Position numbers and translations under genes: made by a program. The notes under the pieces were generated by a model that was not told where the DNA came from, searched no databases, and saw only the letters and a list, made by a program, of their open reading frames with translations. 53,876 nucleotides of DNA from Bacteroidaceae bacterium (GTDB taxonomy: Bacteria; Bacteroidota; Bacteroidia; Bacteroidales; Bacteroidaceae), in contig JAKSLL010000020.1 in assembly GCA_024401215.1 (NCBI GenBank), forward strand, positions 1 to 53,876, read 5' to 3'. Below, one piece after another: positions 43,441 through 51,235 of the stretch. Within the stretch, counting starts at the first letter, position 1. Each line of letters starts with the position of its first letter.

Positions 43441-43513
43441 CTTTATTTTGCGAGGCGGGAAAATGATGATGCGGTACGTCATTTTTATCGCAGAAAAGCC
43501 TTAACTTTGTGGC

Positions 43514-44038
43514 ATGAACGGAAATTATGGAACAATACTTGTGGTTGACGACAATGTGGCAGTCTTGACCGCTGTGAAGATTTGCCTTGATGGAGTGTTT
43601 GAACGTGTTATAGCTCTGTCGTCGCCAGATAATATACTTAATACTCTCCAGCAGGAGAAGGTTGATGTGGTCTTGCTTGACATGAATTTCTCCCTTGGGG
43701 TGAATACGGGTCAGGAGGGCATGATGTGGCTGCAGATGATACATAGAAGTCATTCAGATGTGCCGATAGTGCTCATGACGGCGTACGCCGATGTGAAGCT
43801 TGCGGTGAGAAGTTTGAAGAATGGGGCTGTGGATTTTGTCACTAAGCCATGGGACAACTATGAACTGATACGTGTGCTGAAGGATGCTGTTGATAACAGC
43901 ACGGAGGTTGTGCCGCTCGAAAAGATGGAGGCGGAGCATGTGAAGAAGGTCGTTGACCGTTGTCATGGCAATGTGAGCAAAGCTGCCGAACTGCTTGGCA
44001 TAACGCGTCAGACGTTATACGCAAAGATAAAGAAGTAA
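43514..44038 (+). CDS. Response regulator, receiver plus Fis-type HTH (RegA/ActR-like layout)
   Basis: The 174-residue protein has a complete receiver domain (acidic pair D12-D13, phospho-acceptor D56, T89, K111) and a C-terminal Fis-type helix-turn-helix (about 142-174, GNVSKAAELLGITRQTLYAKIKK). The sigma-54 AAA+ domain that normally lies between these two in NtrC-type regulators is absent, giving a compact RegA/PrrA/ActR-like regulator. It is divergent from the efflux operon and probably controls it through the palindromes at 43401-43440. Its stop codon TAA is completed by the first base of a MITE. A -7-like box TAACTTTG ends only four bases before the ATG, suggesting a very short leader. 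Confidence 0.9.
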   Translation: MNGNYGTILVVDDNVAVLTAVKICLDGVFERVIALSSPDNILNTLQQEKVDVVLLDMNFSLGVNTGQEGMMWLQMIHRSHSDVPIVLMTAYADVKLAVRSLKNGAVDFVTKPWDNYELIRVLKDAVDNSTEVVPLEKMEAEHVKKVVDRCHGNVSKAAELLGITRQTLYAKIKK

Positions 44039-44221
44039 GTAGGTGATCAAAATTAGTTTTATAATAGATATACTCTATTTTGATGCAGATTACTATCTTC
44101 AGCTGAAGGAGCTATGCGGGCATAGTGACTGAGGATGAAGTAGTAAGGTGCGCAAAAGAGAGTATATATATTAAGAACACACCTACGAGGATGAACATGT
44201 AAATAATTTTGATTACCTACT
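44038..44221 (+). mobile_element. MITE copy A (184 bp)
   Basis: Termini AGTAGGTGATCAAAATTA and its near-perfect inverse (one mismatch in 18) bound a 184-bp element flanked by TA (44036-44037 and 44222-44223). It has no coding capacity. It is about 98% identical to copy B at 50424 (four differences). The inner part has short palindromes (ctatgcgggcatag, ttcagctgaa). The TA duplication points to mobilisation by an IS630/Tc1-type transposase, which is not in this window. Confidence 0.9.
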
Positions 44222-44226
44222 TAAGA

Positions 44227-45072
44227 ATGTGGATTGCTGTCATCATAGTTGTGGCTGTTGCCATCATAGTTTTTGGTGTGTGGTTTTACCATCACCAATG
44301 CTTGCTGCGTGACAGGGCTTACTTGATGCATGAAGCAATAAAAAACAGGGATTTCACGTTTCATCTGCCTGTCAAGGGACTTTTCTTTGGTGAGAGCGCT
44401 CTTCAGCAGACGTTGAACGAGATGGGGCAGGACATCAACCGCCTTGTCGCACAAAACGAGGTCGAGTCGTGGCAGCGCCTCACTCGTGTGCTCACCCACG
44501 AGATTATGAATGCCACAACGCCAATACAAAGCATCAGCCAGGCGTATCTTGACAGTCCGAAAATTCAAGGCACGCCATACGAGGAGGGCATACGTGCCAT
44601 TCACGACACAAGCACATCGCTTGCCGCTTTTGTGGACAGCTACCGCAAGATGACGCAGCTGCAGGAACCTAACCCCACCGATGTTGATATGTACGAATTT
44701 GTTGCTTCTGTCAGGAGCCTGTATCCTGATTTGCAATGGAGCATAGCGGTCAGGCCTTCGTGCATAATAACCGCTGATGAGAATCTTCTGCGACAGGTGT
44801 TCATCAACATCATAAAGAATGCTGTTGAGGCTGGGGCAAAGACGATAGATATTAGGGTTGACAAATCTATTTATATAAGCAACGACGGACAACCAATACC
44901 TGTGGATGTCCGTCGAGAGATATTTATTCCATTCTTCACCACCAAAAGCACAGGCTCAGGCATTGGTCTTGCATTGTCTCGTCAGGTGATGATGATGCAA
45001 GGCATGACTCTCACCCTTGCTGATACGCCTGTGAGCGGTTTCCATGTCACTTTTGTTATACAAAGACTATAA
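44227..45072 (+). CDS. Sensor histidine kinase, single-TM
   Basis: The 281-residue protein has one N-terminal membrane helix (about 2-22), a short cytoplasmic linker, an H-box (LTHEIMNATTPI, phospho-acceptor H91), an N-box (NIIKNAVEAG, N198), and a G-box (STGSGIGLALS). No periplasmic sensor domain is present, so it may sense through the membrane or a partner. ATG 44227 is chosen; the frame is open back into the MITE through a TTG at 44209. It pairs with the response regulator at 43514, from which it is now separated by the MITE. The total length is shorter than typical hybrid or NtrB-type kinases. Confidence 0.92.
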   Translation: MWIAVIIVVAVAIIVFGVWFYHHQCLLRDRAYLMHEAIKNRDFTFHLPVKGLFFGESALQQTLNEMGQDINRLVAQNEVESWQRLTRVLTHEIMNATTPIQSISQAYLDSPKIQGTPYEEGIRAIHDTSTSLAAFVDSYRKMTQLQEPNPTDVDMYEFVASVRSLYPDLQWSIAVRPSCIITADENLLRQVFINIIKNAVEAGAKTIDIRVDKSIYISNDGQPIPVDVRREIFIPFFTTKSTGSGIGLALSRQVMMMQGMTLTLADTPVSGFHVTFVIQRL

Positions 45073-45077
45073 GTAAC

Positions 45078-45123
45078 GTGTGAATAGGAGAGTCCTCTAA
45101 CTCCCACAAGTGGTTATTCATAC
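45078..45123. terminator. Hairpin between convergent kinase and rfbD genes
   Basis: Outer arms gtgtgaata / tattcatac (one wobble) and inner ggag / ctcc lie between the two stops. It overlaps the last bases of rfbD and is a weak bidirectional terminator candidate. Confidence 0.45.
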
Positions 45124-46011
45124 AAGTTTAGCAATGCACTCTGCAAGGCTGTCTTCCCAGTAAGGGATTTCGATGTTGTATGTCTGCTTAATCTTTGTTT
45201 TGTCGAGTACAGAGTAGTGTGGGCGAGCCGCAGGGGTAGGGTATTCGCTTGTGTGCAGAGGGCGCACTTTGCAAGTGTTGATGCCAGCAATGCGATGTAT
45301 TGCTTTTGTGAAGTCGTACCAGGAAATCACACCTTCGTTGCTGAAATGATAAACGCCAGGAATGATGCCTTTGTTGATAGCGGCGAAGATTGCCACAGCG
45401 AGGTCGCGTGCATAGGTAGGTGTGCCAACCTGATCGAAGATGACACCGAGTTCACTTTTCTCTTTGCCGAGACGTATCATTGTCTTTACGAAGTTGTTGC
45501 CGAATGTGCTGTAGAGCCATGCTGTGCGGATGATGAGGTGGTCTTTGCAGTTTGACTTCACGCTTTCTTCGCCAGCAAGTTTTGTGCTGCCATACACGCT
45601 GTTTGGGCATGTAGGGAGGTCTTCGGTGACAGGCTTGTGACTTGTGCCGTCAAACACATAGTCTGTGCTGACTTGAACAATGCTGCCGCCACGAGAGGCA
45701 ACAGCCTTTGCGAGGTAGCCAGGCGCAATGTTGTTGAGGAGGTTGCAGAGTTCTTCGCTGCTTTCGGCTTTATCTACGGCGGTGAAAGCTGCGCAGTTCA
45801 CAATGCAGTCAATGCTGTTGCTCTCGACAAACGCCTGTATCTCTTCCTCGTTAGTGATGTCGAGTTTCTGAAATGTATTGCCCAGAACTGTTCCTTCAGG
45901 GAACATGACATCTGTGAAGAAGTAGTTGTATTGCGTGTTTTCTTTTGCAAGCAGCTGCATCTCATTGCCAAGCTGACCATTGCATCCTGTCACTAATATA
46001 TTTTTTATCAT
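45118..46011 (-). CDS. rfbD: dTDP-4-dehydrorhamnose reductase
   Basis: The 297-residue SDR-family enzyme makes dTDP-L-rhamnose, the last step of the nucleotide-sugar pathway for surface polysaccharide. The NAD(P)-binding motif is VTGCNGQLGNEMQ (near residue 7), the catalytic Tyr-Lys pair is in SVYGSTKLAGE, and the VQVSTDYVFDG segment is family-specific. No other rhamnose gene lies nearby. It follows a DUF4924 gene and a LysE-type gene on the minus strand with 38-bp gaps, so the three are probably one operon. Confidence 0.94.
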   Translation of the reverse strand: MIKNILVTGCNGQLGNEMQLLAKENTQYNYFFTDVMFPEGTVLGNTFQKLDITNEEEIQAFVESNSIDCIVNCAAFTAVDKAESSEELCNLLNNIAPGYLAKAVASRGGSIVQVSTDYVFDGTSHKPVTEDLPTCPNSVYGSTKLAGEESVKSNCKDHLIIRTAWLYSTFGNNFVKTMIRLGKEKSELGVIFDQVGTPTYARDLAVAIFAAINKGIIPGVYHFSNEGVISWYDFTKAIHRIAGINTCKVRPLHTSEYPTPAARPHYSVLDKTKIKQTYNIEIPYWEDSLAECIAKLV

Positions 46012-46049
46012 GATTGAGTTTCAATGAATTAAAGTAATGGTGAAATATG

Positions 46050-46595
46050 TTATAATTCTAATTCGCCAGTCTTATCCTTCTTGTAGTATTCGCTGAGCAT
46101 GGCAATGAATTTGGCAATATGCTCGATGGCTGCTGCCGTCTCTGTGGATATCTCTTTCTTCTGCATTCGCAGCAGCATCACCCCATAGAGAGCGTCGAAG
46201 CAGTTTTCTATCTCTCCCTTCTCTTGGCTTTCCCCCTTCTTTGCACGCAGCTCTACGATGAAAGGCAGAGCCTTGTAGTATGCAGCAGAGTAGAATGGAT
46301 GCTTGCTTGACTTGAGCAGTTGGCTGTGGAGGTCGTTGAGCAGAATGATGATGTTGTTGTTTATTTGCAGATGACCTTTCTCTGTCACGTCTTCTTCACG
46401 CATCATTTCAATCTGGCTTTCATACCATCCTGCCAGCTCTTTCGCTTTCTCTGCATCCAGTTTGAAGAGTGGTATGTACTCTGCTGAGATGCGGTCGGCA
46501 TCAAGATTGTATGCCCTAATGATGTCTTCTACCTGCCACATATATAGCAGGTATTCTGATATGCTTTGATTTTTAAGCTGTTGAGAGATATACAT
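46050..46595 (-). CDS. DUF4924 family protein
   Basis: The 181-residue all-helical protein starts MYISQQLKNQSISEYLLYMWQ, which is the typical DUF4924 beginning, and contains NNIIILLNDLHSQLLKSSKHPFY in the centre. The family is found in Bacteroidetes and has no known function. It has no signal peptide. It sits between LysE-type exporter and rfbD genes with about 38-bp spacing on both sides. Confidence 0.88.
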   Translation of the reverse strand: MYISQQLKNQSISEYLLYMWQVEDIIRAYNLDADRISAEYIPLFKLDAEKAKELAGWYESQIEMMREEDVTEKGHLQINNNIIILLNDLHSQLLKSSKHPFYSAAYYKALPFIVELRAKKGESQEKGEIENCFDALYGVMLLRMQKKEISTETAAAIEHIAKFIAMLSEYYKKDKTGELEL

Positions 46596-46634
46596 TTCTA
46601 ATGTTTTTTAACTTTTCCTCGTCTATGGAAAACC

Positions 46635-47393
46635 CTAAGGATGTTCCACAAACGGGATGAAATTGAAGGAATGCCCTGTAAGAGCATATACAACGATGAG
46701 GGAGCTTACAATCATCACCACAATGCCGATGATGCGGTTTATCCACCAGATGACATTGGGGTTGAATCGCGATCGCACCTTGTTGAGCACCCATGTGAGT
46801 CCGAACCACCAAGCAAGCGCGCCAAACATTATGGAGATGTATCCCATGGTCAGAGCAAACGGGTTGCCAACAAGGATGAAAGTGAACTGACCAAACAGGG
46901 CTACAAAAAGCAGGATGATAAGCGGATTGGATACTGTGATGAGGAATCCAGATATTGCAAAGTTGGTAAGTCGGTTACGGCTCACTATTGGTGTTGTCTC
47001 TTCTTCATTGACCTTCTCCTTCTGCGGCTTGCTCCTGTAGGTGTAAACTCCAAAGGCAAACAGGAGAAGACTGCCTATCAGCTTTATCCATAGCGCTATG
47101 ATAGGGTTTTCGATTATGTCAACAACAAGGTACATGAAGAAGCCTGTGATGACGGCGTAGATAATGTCGCTTATTGATGCGCCAACACCCGTGGCGAAAC
47201 CCTCCCATCGTCCTTTGTTGAGAGTGCGCTGTATGGTGAGTATTCCTACTGGCCCCATAGGGGCGGAAGCAAGGATTCCAATGATGAAACCTTTGTAAAT
47301 CTCCTCAAATACTCCTACATTCTGCATCCAGTCCTGAAAGTTCAGTACTGGCATTTCTGTTATCTTGGGAATGGACTGTAATAGATTAAACAT
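46635..47393 (-). CDS. LysE-family amino-acid exporter
   Basis: The 252-residue protein has six hydrophobic helices and the LysE/RhtB start (GFIIGILASAPMGPVGILTIQRTLNKGR, described at residues 34-61, with the characteristic PxGP motif). A long basic and acidic cytoplasmic loop near 128-145 (RSKPQKEKVNEEE) splits the helices three and three. Substrate is unknown. A -7-like box TATCTTTG (complement of 47423-47430) lies about 30 bp upstream, so it is probably the first gene of the exporter-DUF4924-rfbD unit. Confidence 0.88.
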   Translation of the reverse strand: MFNLLQSIPKITEMPVLNFQDWMQNVGVFEEIYKGFIIGILASAPMGPVGILTIQRTLNKGRWEGFATGVGASISDIIYAVITGFFMYLVVDIIENPIIALWIKLIGSLLLFAFGVYTYRSKPQKEKVNEEETTPIVSRNRLTNFAISGFLITVSNPLIILLFVALFGQFTFILVGNPFALTMGYISIMFGALAWWFGLTWVLNKVRSRFNPNVIWWINRIIGIVVMIVSSLIVVYALTGHSFNFIPFVEHP

Positions 47394-47471
47394 TCTATAA
47401 GCTTACTTATTCAATTATTATGCAAAGATACATAATAAATATAAGGTGGAGAAGTAAATCGTCACTTAATT

Positions 47472-47545
47472 CAACTTTCGCTAGTTTGCAACTTACCCAG
47501 TTTGGGTAGTTGAAGTGGAGCGAAACTTGTATCACTTAACTCAAG
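47472..47545. repeat. Dispersed intergenic repeat, copy 5
   Basis: It runs from caactttcgc, through gtttgcaactt, to ggagcgaaacttgt, all of which recur in the copies at 26694, 30325 and 37108. The core also contains a small palindrome acccagtttgggt. Confidence 0.55.
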
Positions 47546-47576
47546 TATCCCATCCTTTGAAACTCTATTTTGATTG

Positions 47577-47802
47577 ATTATTTTATTTGTTATCAAGAAT
47601 TTAGAGAATTTCTTAATTGAGAGCATATCATTATTGAATGAATTAGGAATGTAGAGAATTGCTACTTGCCGTAGCATGACTCAACGGACGCAAAGCGTCA
47701 TCTCTAATTTCTATATAATTCAAAAACAAGCATTTGAGAAAAATCTCTTCATTCTCTAAATTGGCTACGCCGAGGCTAAAGGTTCTTGATAAAAGAAATA
47801 AT
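47577..47802. mobile_element. Putative second MITE-like element (226 bp)
   Basis: The left terminus (attatttta then ttatcaagaa) and the inverse of the right terminus (attatttc then ttatcaagaa) match with a small gap. The interior is non-coding and full of inverted short motifs (agagaat / attctct, gacgcaaagcgtc). It fills the gap between the LysE-type and esterase genes. No target duplication could be fixed, so this may also be a large structured repeat. Confidence 0.5.
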
Positions 47803-47820
47803 AGGGGTGGGAAAGTTTAG

Positions 47821-48675
47821 TCACTTAAATGTCTCAAGCCATGCGCTGAGGTCATTCATCATTTCGTTGTGATACTTGAAATTCTGTCGTATTCCCCATC
47901 CGTGCCCACCTGAAGGATAGATGTGCATGGTGGCTTTCACACCGTTCTTGCGAAGGGCGAGGTAGTAGTTTACACTGTTTTGTGAAGGGACAACAGTGTC
48001 GTCATCGGAGAGAAGCATGATGGCGGGCGGAGTGAGTGAAGTGACCTGCCTCTCGTTGCTGTAAAGTTCTACAAACTCATTGCTGGCTTTTTCTCCTATA
48101 AGATTGTGGCGACTTCCCTTGTGAGTGTACTTGTAGTCGAAAGTTACTACTGGGTAGAACAGAATCTGGAAGTTAGGGGCGGTGATGCTGTCGCTGTGTG
48201 TGGCTATTGTTGTGGCGAGATGTCCGCCAGCTGAAGAGCCCATGATTCCTACCTTCTTAGGATTGATATTCCATGCAGAGGCATTCTCTCTAACAAGGCG
48301 GATAGCCTCCTTCGCATCGCTGATTGGCACATCGGTGTTAGCGTGTGGCATGCGGTATTTGAGTACAATGAGAGCAATGCCTCGCTCGTTGAAGAAGTTT
48401 GCCCAGTTATAACCTTCATGCTCCATGGCAAGATGGCTGTAGCCTCCGCCAGGGCAGCATACCACAGCTCTGCCTGTCGATTGACTTTTTTCAGGGAGGA
48501 ATACTCTGATTGACGGCTTGAAATTCTGTTTTGAGTCGTCAAATGGCTGCGACTTGTCTATGCCATTGCTGTTAGGCATACCGTTCTGCCATAGGTCGAT
48601 GTCGAAAGACTTTTGCTGTGCATTGGCGCTTATCGCCCCAAAGAGAAGCATAATGTATGTGATGATTCTATTCAT
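47821..48675 (-). CDS. Exported alpha/beta-hydrolase carbohydrate esterase (BD-FAE-like)
   Basis: The 284-residue protein has a signal peptide (ending SANAQ) and an alpha/beta-hydrolase fold. The oxyanion segment is VVCCPGGGYSHLAMEHEG (residues near 70), the nucleophile is in GIMGSSAGGHLAT (Ser near 155), the acid is in the SDDDTVVP region and the His in GGHGWG. This pattern is typical of acetyl/feruloyl esterases associated with plant-polysaccharide breakdown in Bacteroidetes. ATG 48675 is chosen over an in-frame start ten codons upstream because it opens the signal peptide. It is divergent from the glucokinase gene. Confidence 0.87.
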   Translation of the reverse strand: MNRIITYIMLLFGAISANAQQKSFDIDLWQNGMPNSNGIDKSQPFDDSKQNFKPSIRVFLPEKSQSTGRAVVCCPGGGYSHLAMEHEGYNWANFFNERGIALIVLKYRMPHANTDVPISDAKEAIRLVRENASAWNINPKKVGIMGSSAGGHLATTIATHSDSITAPNFQILFYPVVTFDYKYTHKGSRHNLIGEKASNEFVELYSNERQVTSLTPPAIMLLSDDDTVVPSQNSVNYYLALRKNGVKATMHIYPSGGHGWGIRQNFKYHNEMMNDLSAWLETFK

Positions 48676-48822
48676 TGCTGTATGTTTTATAGTTATTTTT
48701 TGCAAAAATAGACAATTTTTCTTAAAATCCTAAATTCCTATTGAAACTTTTTGTAATTTTGTCGGAAGAAGGCATGCGATATGCTGCTGGATGATGATAA
48801 TAATCTTAATAACTTAAAATAA

Positions 48823-49797
48823 ATGGAATCTCAAAAACCTTATGTTATTGGTGTTGACCTTGGTGGAACAAACACAGTTTTCGGAATTGTAGATGCTCGT
48901 GGTCAGATTGTGGCTCAAGATGCAATAAAGACTCAGTCGTACAAGACAGCAGAAGATTTTGTTGAGGCAGGTGTGGCTTGTCTTAAACCTCTTATCGACC
49001 AACTTGGTGGTATAGAAAAGATTGCAGGTATGGGCATTGGTGCGCCTAACGGCAATTACTATACTGGTTCAATAGAATATGCTCCTAACCTTGCATGGGC
49101 TCATGACGGCATCGTGCCTCTTTCAAAAATGTTTTCTGATCAGCTTGGAGGCATCTCCGTTAAACTCACTAACGACGCAAATGCTGCCGCTATGGGCGAG
49201 ATGGCTTATGGTGCTGCACGAGGAATGAAGAATTTTATTGTCATCACTCTTGGCACAGGCGTAGGCTCTGGTATTGTTGTCAATGGACAGCTTCTTTATG
49301 GCCATGATGGTTTTGCTGGCGAGCTTGGTCATGTGATTATGGATCGTGGACCTAAGGGACGTACTTGCGGATGTGGCAGAACAGGATGTCTCGAGGCTTA
49401 CTGCTCAGCAACAGGCGTGGCACGTACTGCTCGTGAGATTCTCTCTTCAACAGATCGCCCATCACTCCTCCGCGACAAGGATATTGATACCATAGAGTCT
49501 CTCGACGTGTCGATAGCTGCAGGCAAGGGCGATGAAGTTGCTAATGAGATATTCAAGTTCACAGGCAAGATGCTTGGTGAGGCTTGTGCTGACTTTGCTG
49601 CTTTCTCTTCTCCTGAGGCATTCATCTTCTTTGGCGGTCTCTGCAAGGCTGGCGATTTGATTATGAAACCAATAGAAGAGGCATACAATAACTCAGTAAT
49701 GAAGATATTCCGTGGTAAGGCGAAATTCCTTGTCAGCGGACTCATGAATGCCAATGCTGCTGTGCTTGGTGCAAGTGCATTGGGCTGGGAAGAGTAA
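48823..49797 (+). CDS. ROK-family glucokinase
   Basis: The 324-residue protein is a ROK sugar kinase, probably glucokinase, phosphorylating glucose with ATP in the cytoplasm. The phosphate-binding motif is GVDLGGTNTVFGIVD (near 9). The glucose/catalytic segment LTNDANAAAMGE, the GELGHVIM motif and the zinc-binding CGCGRTGCLEAY segment are intact. It would feed glucose from the glucan pathway into glycolysis. A -7-like box TAATTTTG at 48754-48761 lies upstream without a clear -33 element. It ends at a strong terminator. Confidence 0.93.
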   Translation: MESQKPYVIGVDLGGTNTVFGIVDARGQIVAQDAIKTQSYKTAEDFVEAGVACLKPLIDQLGGIEKIAGMGIGAPNGNYYTGSIEYAPNLAWAHDGIVPLSKMFSDQLGGISVKLTNDANAAAMGEMAYGAARGMKNFIVITLGTGVGSGIVVNGQLLYGHDGFAGELGHVIMDRGPKGRTCGCGRTGCLEAYCSATGVARTAREILSSTDRPSLLRDKDIDTIESLDVSIAAGKGDEVANEIFKFTGKMLGEACADFAAFSSPEAFIFFGGLCKAGDLIMKPIEEAYNNSVMKIFRGKAKFLVSGLMNANAAVLGASALGWEE

Positions 49798-49842
49798 TTC
49801 ATTGGTGCAAGCACCACTTGAAAATGACAATTGGTGATAAAC

Positions 49843-49886
49843 AGACCCCCTCTAACTCCCTATCAATGTGGAGTTAGAGGGGGTCT
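49843..49886. terminator. Strong bidirectional terminator
   Basis: Seventeen-base perfect arms (agaccccctctaactcc / ggagttagagggggtct) with a ten-base loop stand between the convergent glucokinase and NimA-like genes. Confidence 0.9.
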
Positions 49887-49889
49887 CCT

Positions 49890-50408
49890 TTATTGCCTTT
49901 TCATGACATTCTTGATTTCGTCGCCATTGTCGTCATATTCTTTGTGTTTGCCTGTAGGTGGGGCTGTAAGCGTGATGCGCACTACTGCTGTGCGTGCAAG
50001 ACTGCGCTGTATGGATGTGTCGAAGGCATCCATGTGTTGCGGGAGAAATCGCATACAGATTAGGCGGAGGGCTTCAACTTTCTCAGCATCATCGGTGACG
50101 ATTTCTGCAATGCCTTTTGCTATCGCTGAACGAAACTGTAGCGTGAAACTGCCATCCTTAGGACCGACAGTAGGAGCGCATTTTGTGACAGCGGAAAGGC
50201 ATACATTAGGATTTGCCTTGATGCAGTCGATTTTCTCGCCTTCGAGGGCGCAATGGAAATACCATGTCGTGTCATCTTTCTTTGCTAACGATAATGGCAG
50301 ACAATAGGGGGTGCCATCAAGGTGAATCATGCCAACTGTGATGTAAGGGGCATGCTCCATCACATTCATAGCCCATTGGGCGTCCATTTCTCTACTTGCT
50401 TTTCTCAT
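49890..50408 (-). CDS. NimA-like pyridoxamine 5'-phosphate oxidase family flavoprotein
   Basis: The 172-residue protein has the split-barrel FMN-binding fold of the PNPOx-like superfamily. The pattern WYFHCALEGEKIDCIKANPNVCLS (near 48-71, described by its FH...EGEK...NP.VC positions) and FRSAIAKGIAEIV are characteristic of the NimA/5-nitroimidazole reductase-like branch. Such proteins bind FMN or other flavins, and some inactivate nitroimidazoles, but most chromosomal homologues have unknown substrates. It is monocistronic with the strong terminator at its 3' end. A MITE is inserted 16 bp upstream of the start codon, probably within or next to the promoter. Confidence 0.85.
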   Translation of the reverse strand: MRKASREMDAQWAMNVMEHAPYITVGMIHLDGTPYCLPLSLAKKDDTTWYFHCALEGEKIDCIKANPNVCLSAVTKCAPTVGPKDGSFTLQFRSAIAKGIAEIVTDDAEKVEALRLICMRFLPQHMDAFDTSIQRSLARTAVVRITLTAPPTGKHKEYDDNGDEIKNVMKRQ

Positions 50409-50423
50409 ACTTTCTTTATTTTA

Positions 50424-50607
50424 AGTAGGTGATCAAAATTAGTTTTATAATAGATATACTCTATTTTGATGCAGATTACTATCTTCAGCTGAAGGAGCTA
50501 TGCGGGCATAGTGACTGAGGATGAAGTAGTAAGGTGCGCAAAAGAGAGTATAGATATTAAGAATACACATACGAGGATGAACATATAAATAATTTTGATT
50601 ACCTACT
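50424..50607 (+). mobile_element. MITE copy B (184 bp)
   Basis: It is the same length and nearly the same sequence as copy A at 44038 (four differences, all in the right third). It is flanked by TA (50422-50423 and 50608-50609). Its left end lies 16 bp before the start of the NimA-like gene on the opposite strand. Confidence 0.9.
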
Positions 50608-50905
50608 TATATGACAAATGTAAGCACTTTTTTCAAAGAATATAGTGATAATGGCATGTTTTTTTGTTCTGAGTAGGTGAATATTTTTCTTTTCCGCGCG
50701 AAGCGTACTTTCAGAAAGAAGCACTTTCTCTTTTCGTGTCTTTCGTGCATTCCGTGTTCAAAATCCTAAAACTCAACGTTATTGTTTTTGTGGTTTCTAT
50801 AAGAAAGTGCGTGGAAGAAGATTTGTTCTGTGCGTCTGGAGGACGCTGCCTTGATGTTAGTTGCTGTAGTGTTTTCCTGACGCTGTGCCATACAATTGCT
50901 TTATA
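50608..50905. other. Gene-free stretch after MITE B
   Basis: No gene is supported on either strand. A sequence gagtaggtgaata near 50672 resembles the MITE left terminus. A minus-strand frame here has no family features and is treated as chance. Confidence 0.35.
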
Positions 50906-51012
50906 TTCACTTAGCGTGAATGCTGTCATGCTGCTAGCGTGACTGACATTATTCACACAGCGTGACTGACATTATTCACAAGAACTGAATAGCAGCATTC
51001 AGTTAGCGAGAC
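50906..51012. repeat. Five-unit 23-bp array of TTCAC-N5-GTGAA-type palindromes
   Basis: Fifteen-base imperfect palindromes start at 50906, 50929, 50952, 50975 and 50998, an exact 23-bp period with eight-base separators. Cores read TTCACTTAGCGTGAA, TGCTGCTAGCGTGAC, TTCACACAGCGTGAC, TTCACAAGAACTGAA and TTCAGTTAGCGAGAC. Two of the separators are identical (TGACATTA). The period equals that of the array at 15786 although the core sequence differs. Confidence 0.75.
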
Positions 51013-51235
51013 ATTTTTGTCAAATAAGAACACAGTTTTTGATTGTTATGTGGTAATGGATACGACCTGTATGGTTGACAAAAACAGAAAATAAACCTTC
51101 CGTTAGAACATGTACTCATCTATTTGTAAGATCTATTTGCGTAAACGGAATATCACAACACTTAATGTGGTGAGGATTTCGGTTTTTGTTTACACTTTAA
51201 TCGCCAGTATAAACGAATTTTGCTAATAACTCATC

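Noticed and set aside
47471-47677. Minus-strand frame of 68 residues
   Set aside because: It overlaps an intergenic repeat and the end of a MITE-like element.
50711-50956. Minus-strand frame of 81 residues
   Set aside because: Low-complexity composition, no recognisable domain, and it runs into the 23-bp array.
50906-51012. CRISPR array
   Set aside because: Units are only 23 bp, cores are imperfect palindromes that vary, separators are 8 bp, and no cas gene is present. The array at 15786 fails for the same reasons.
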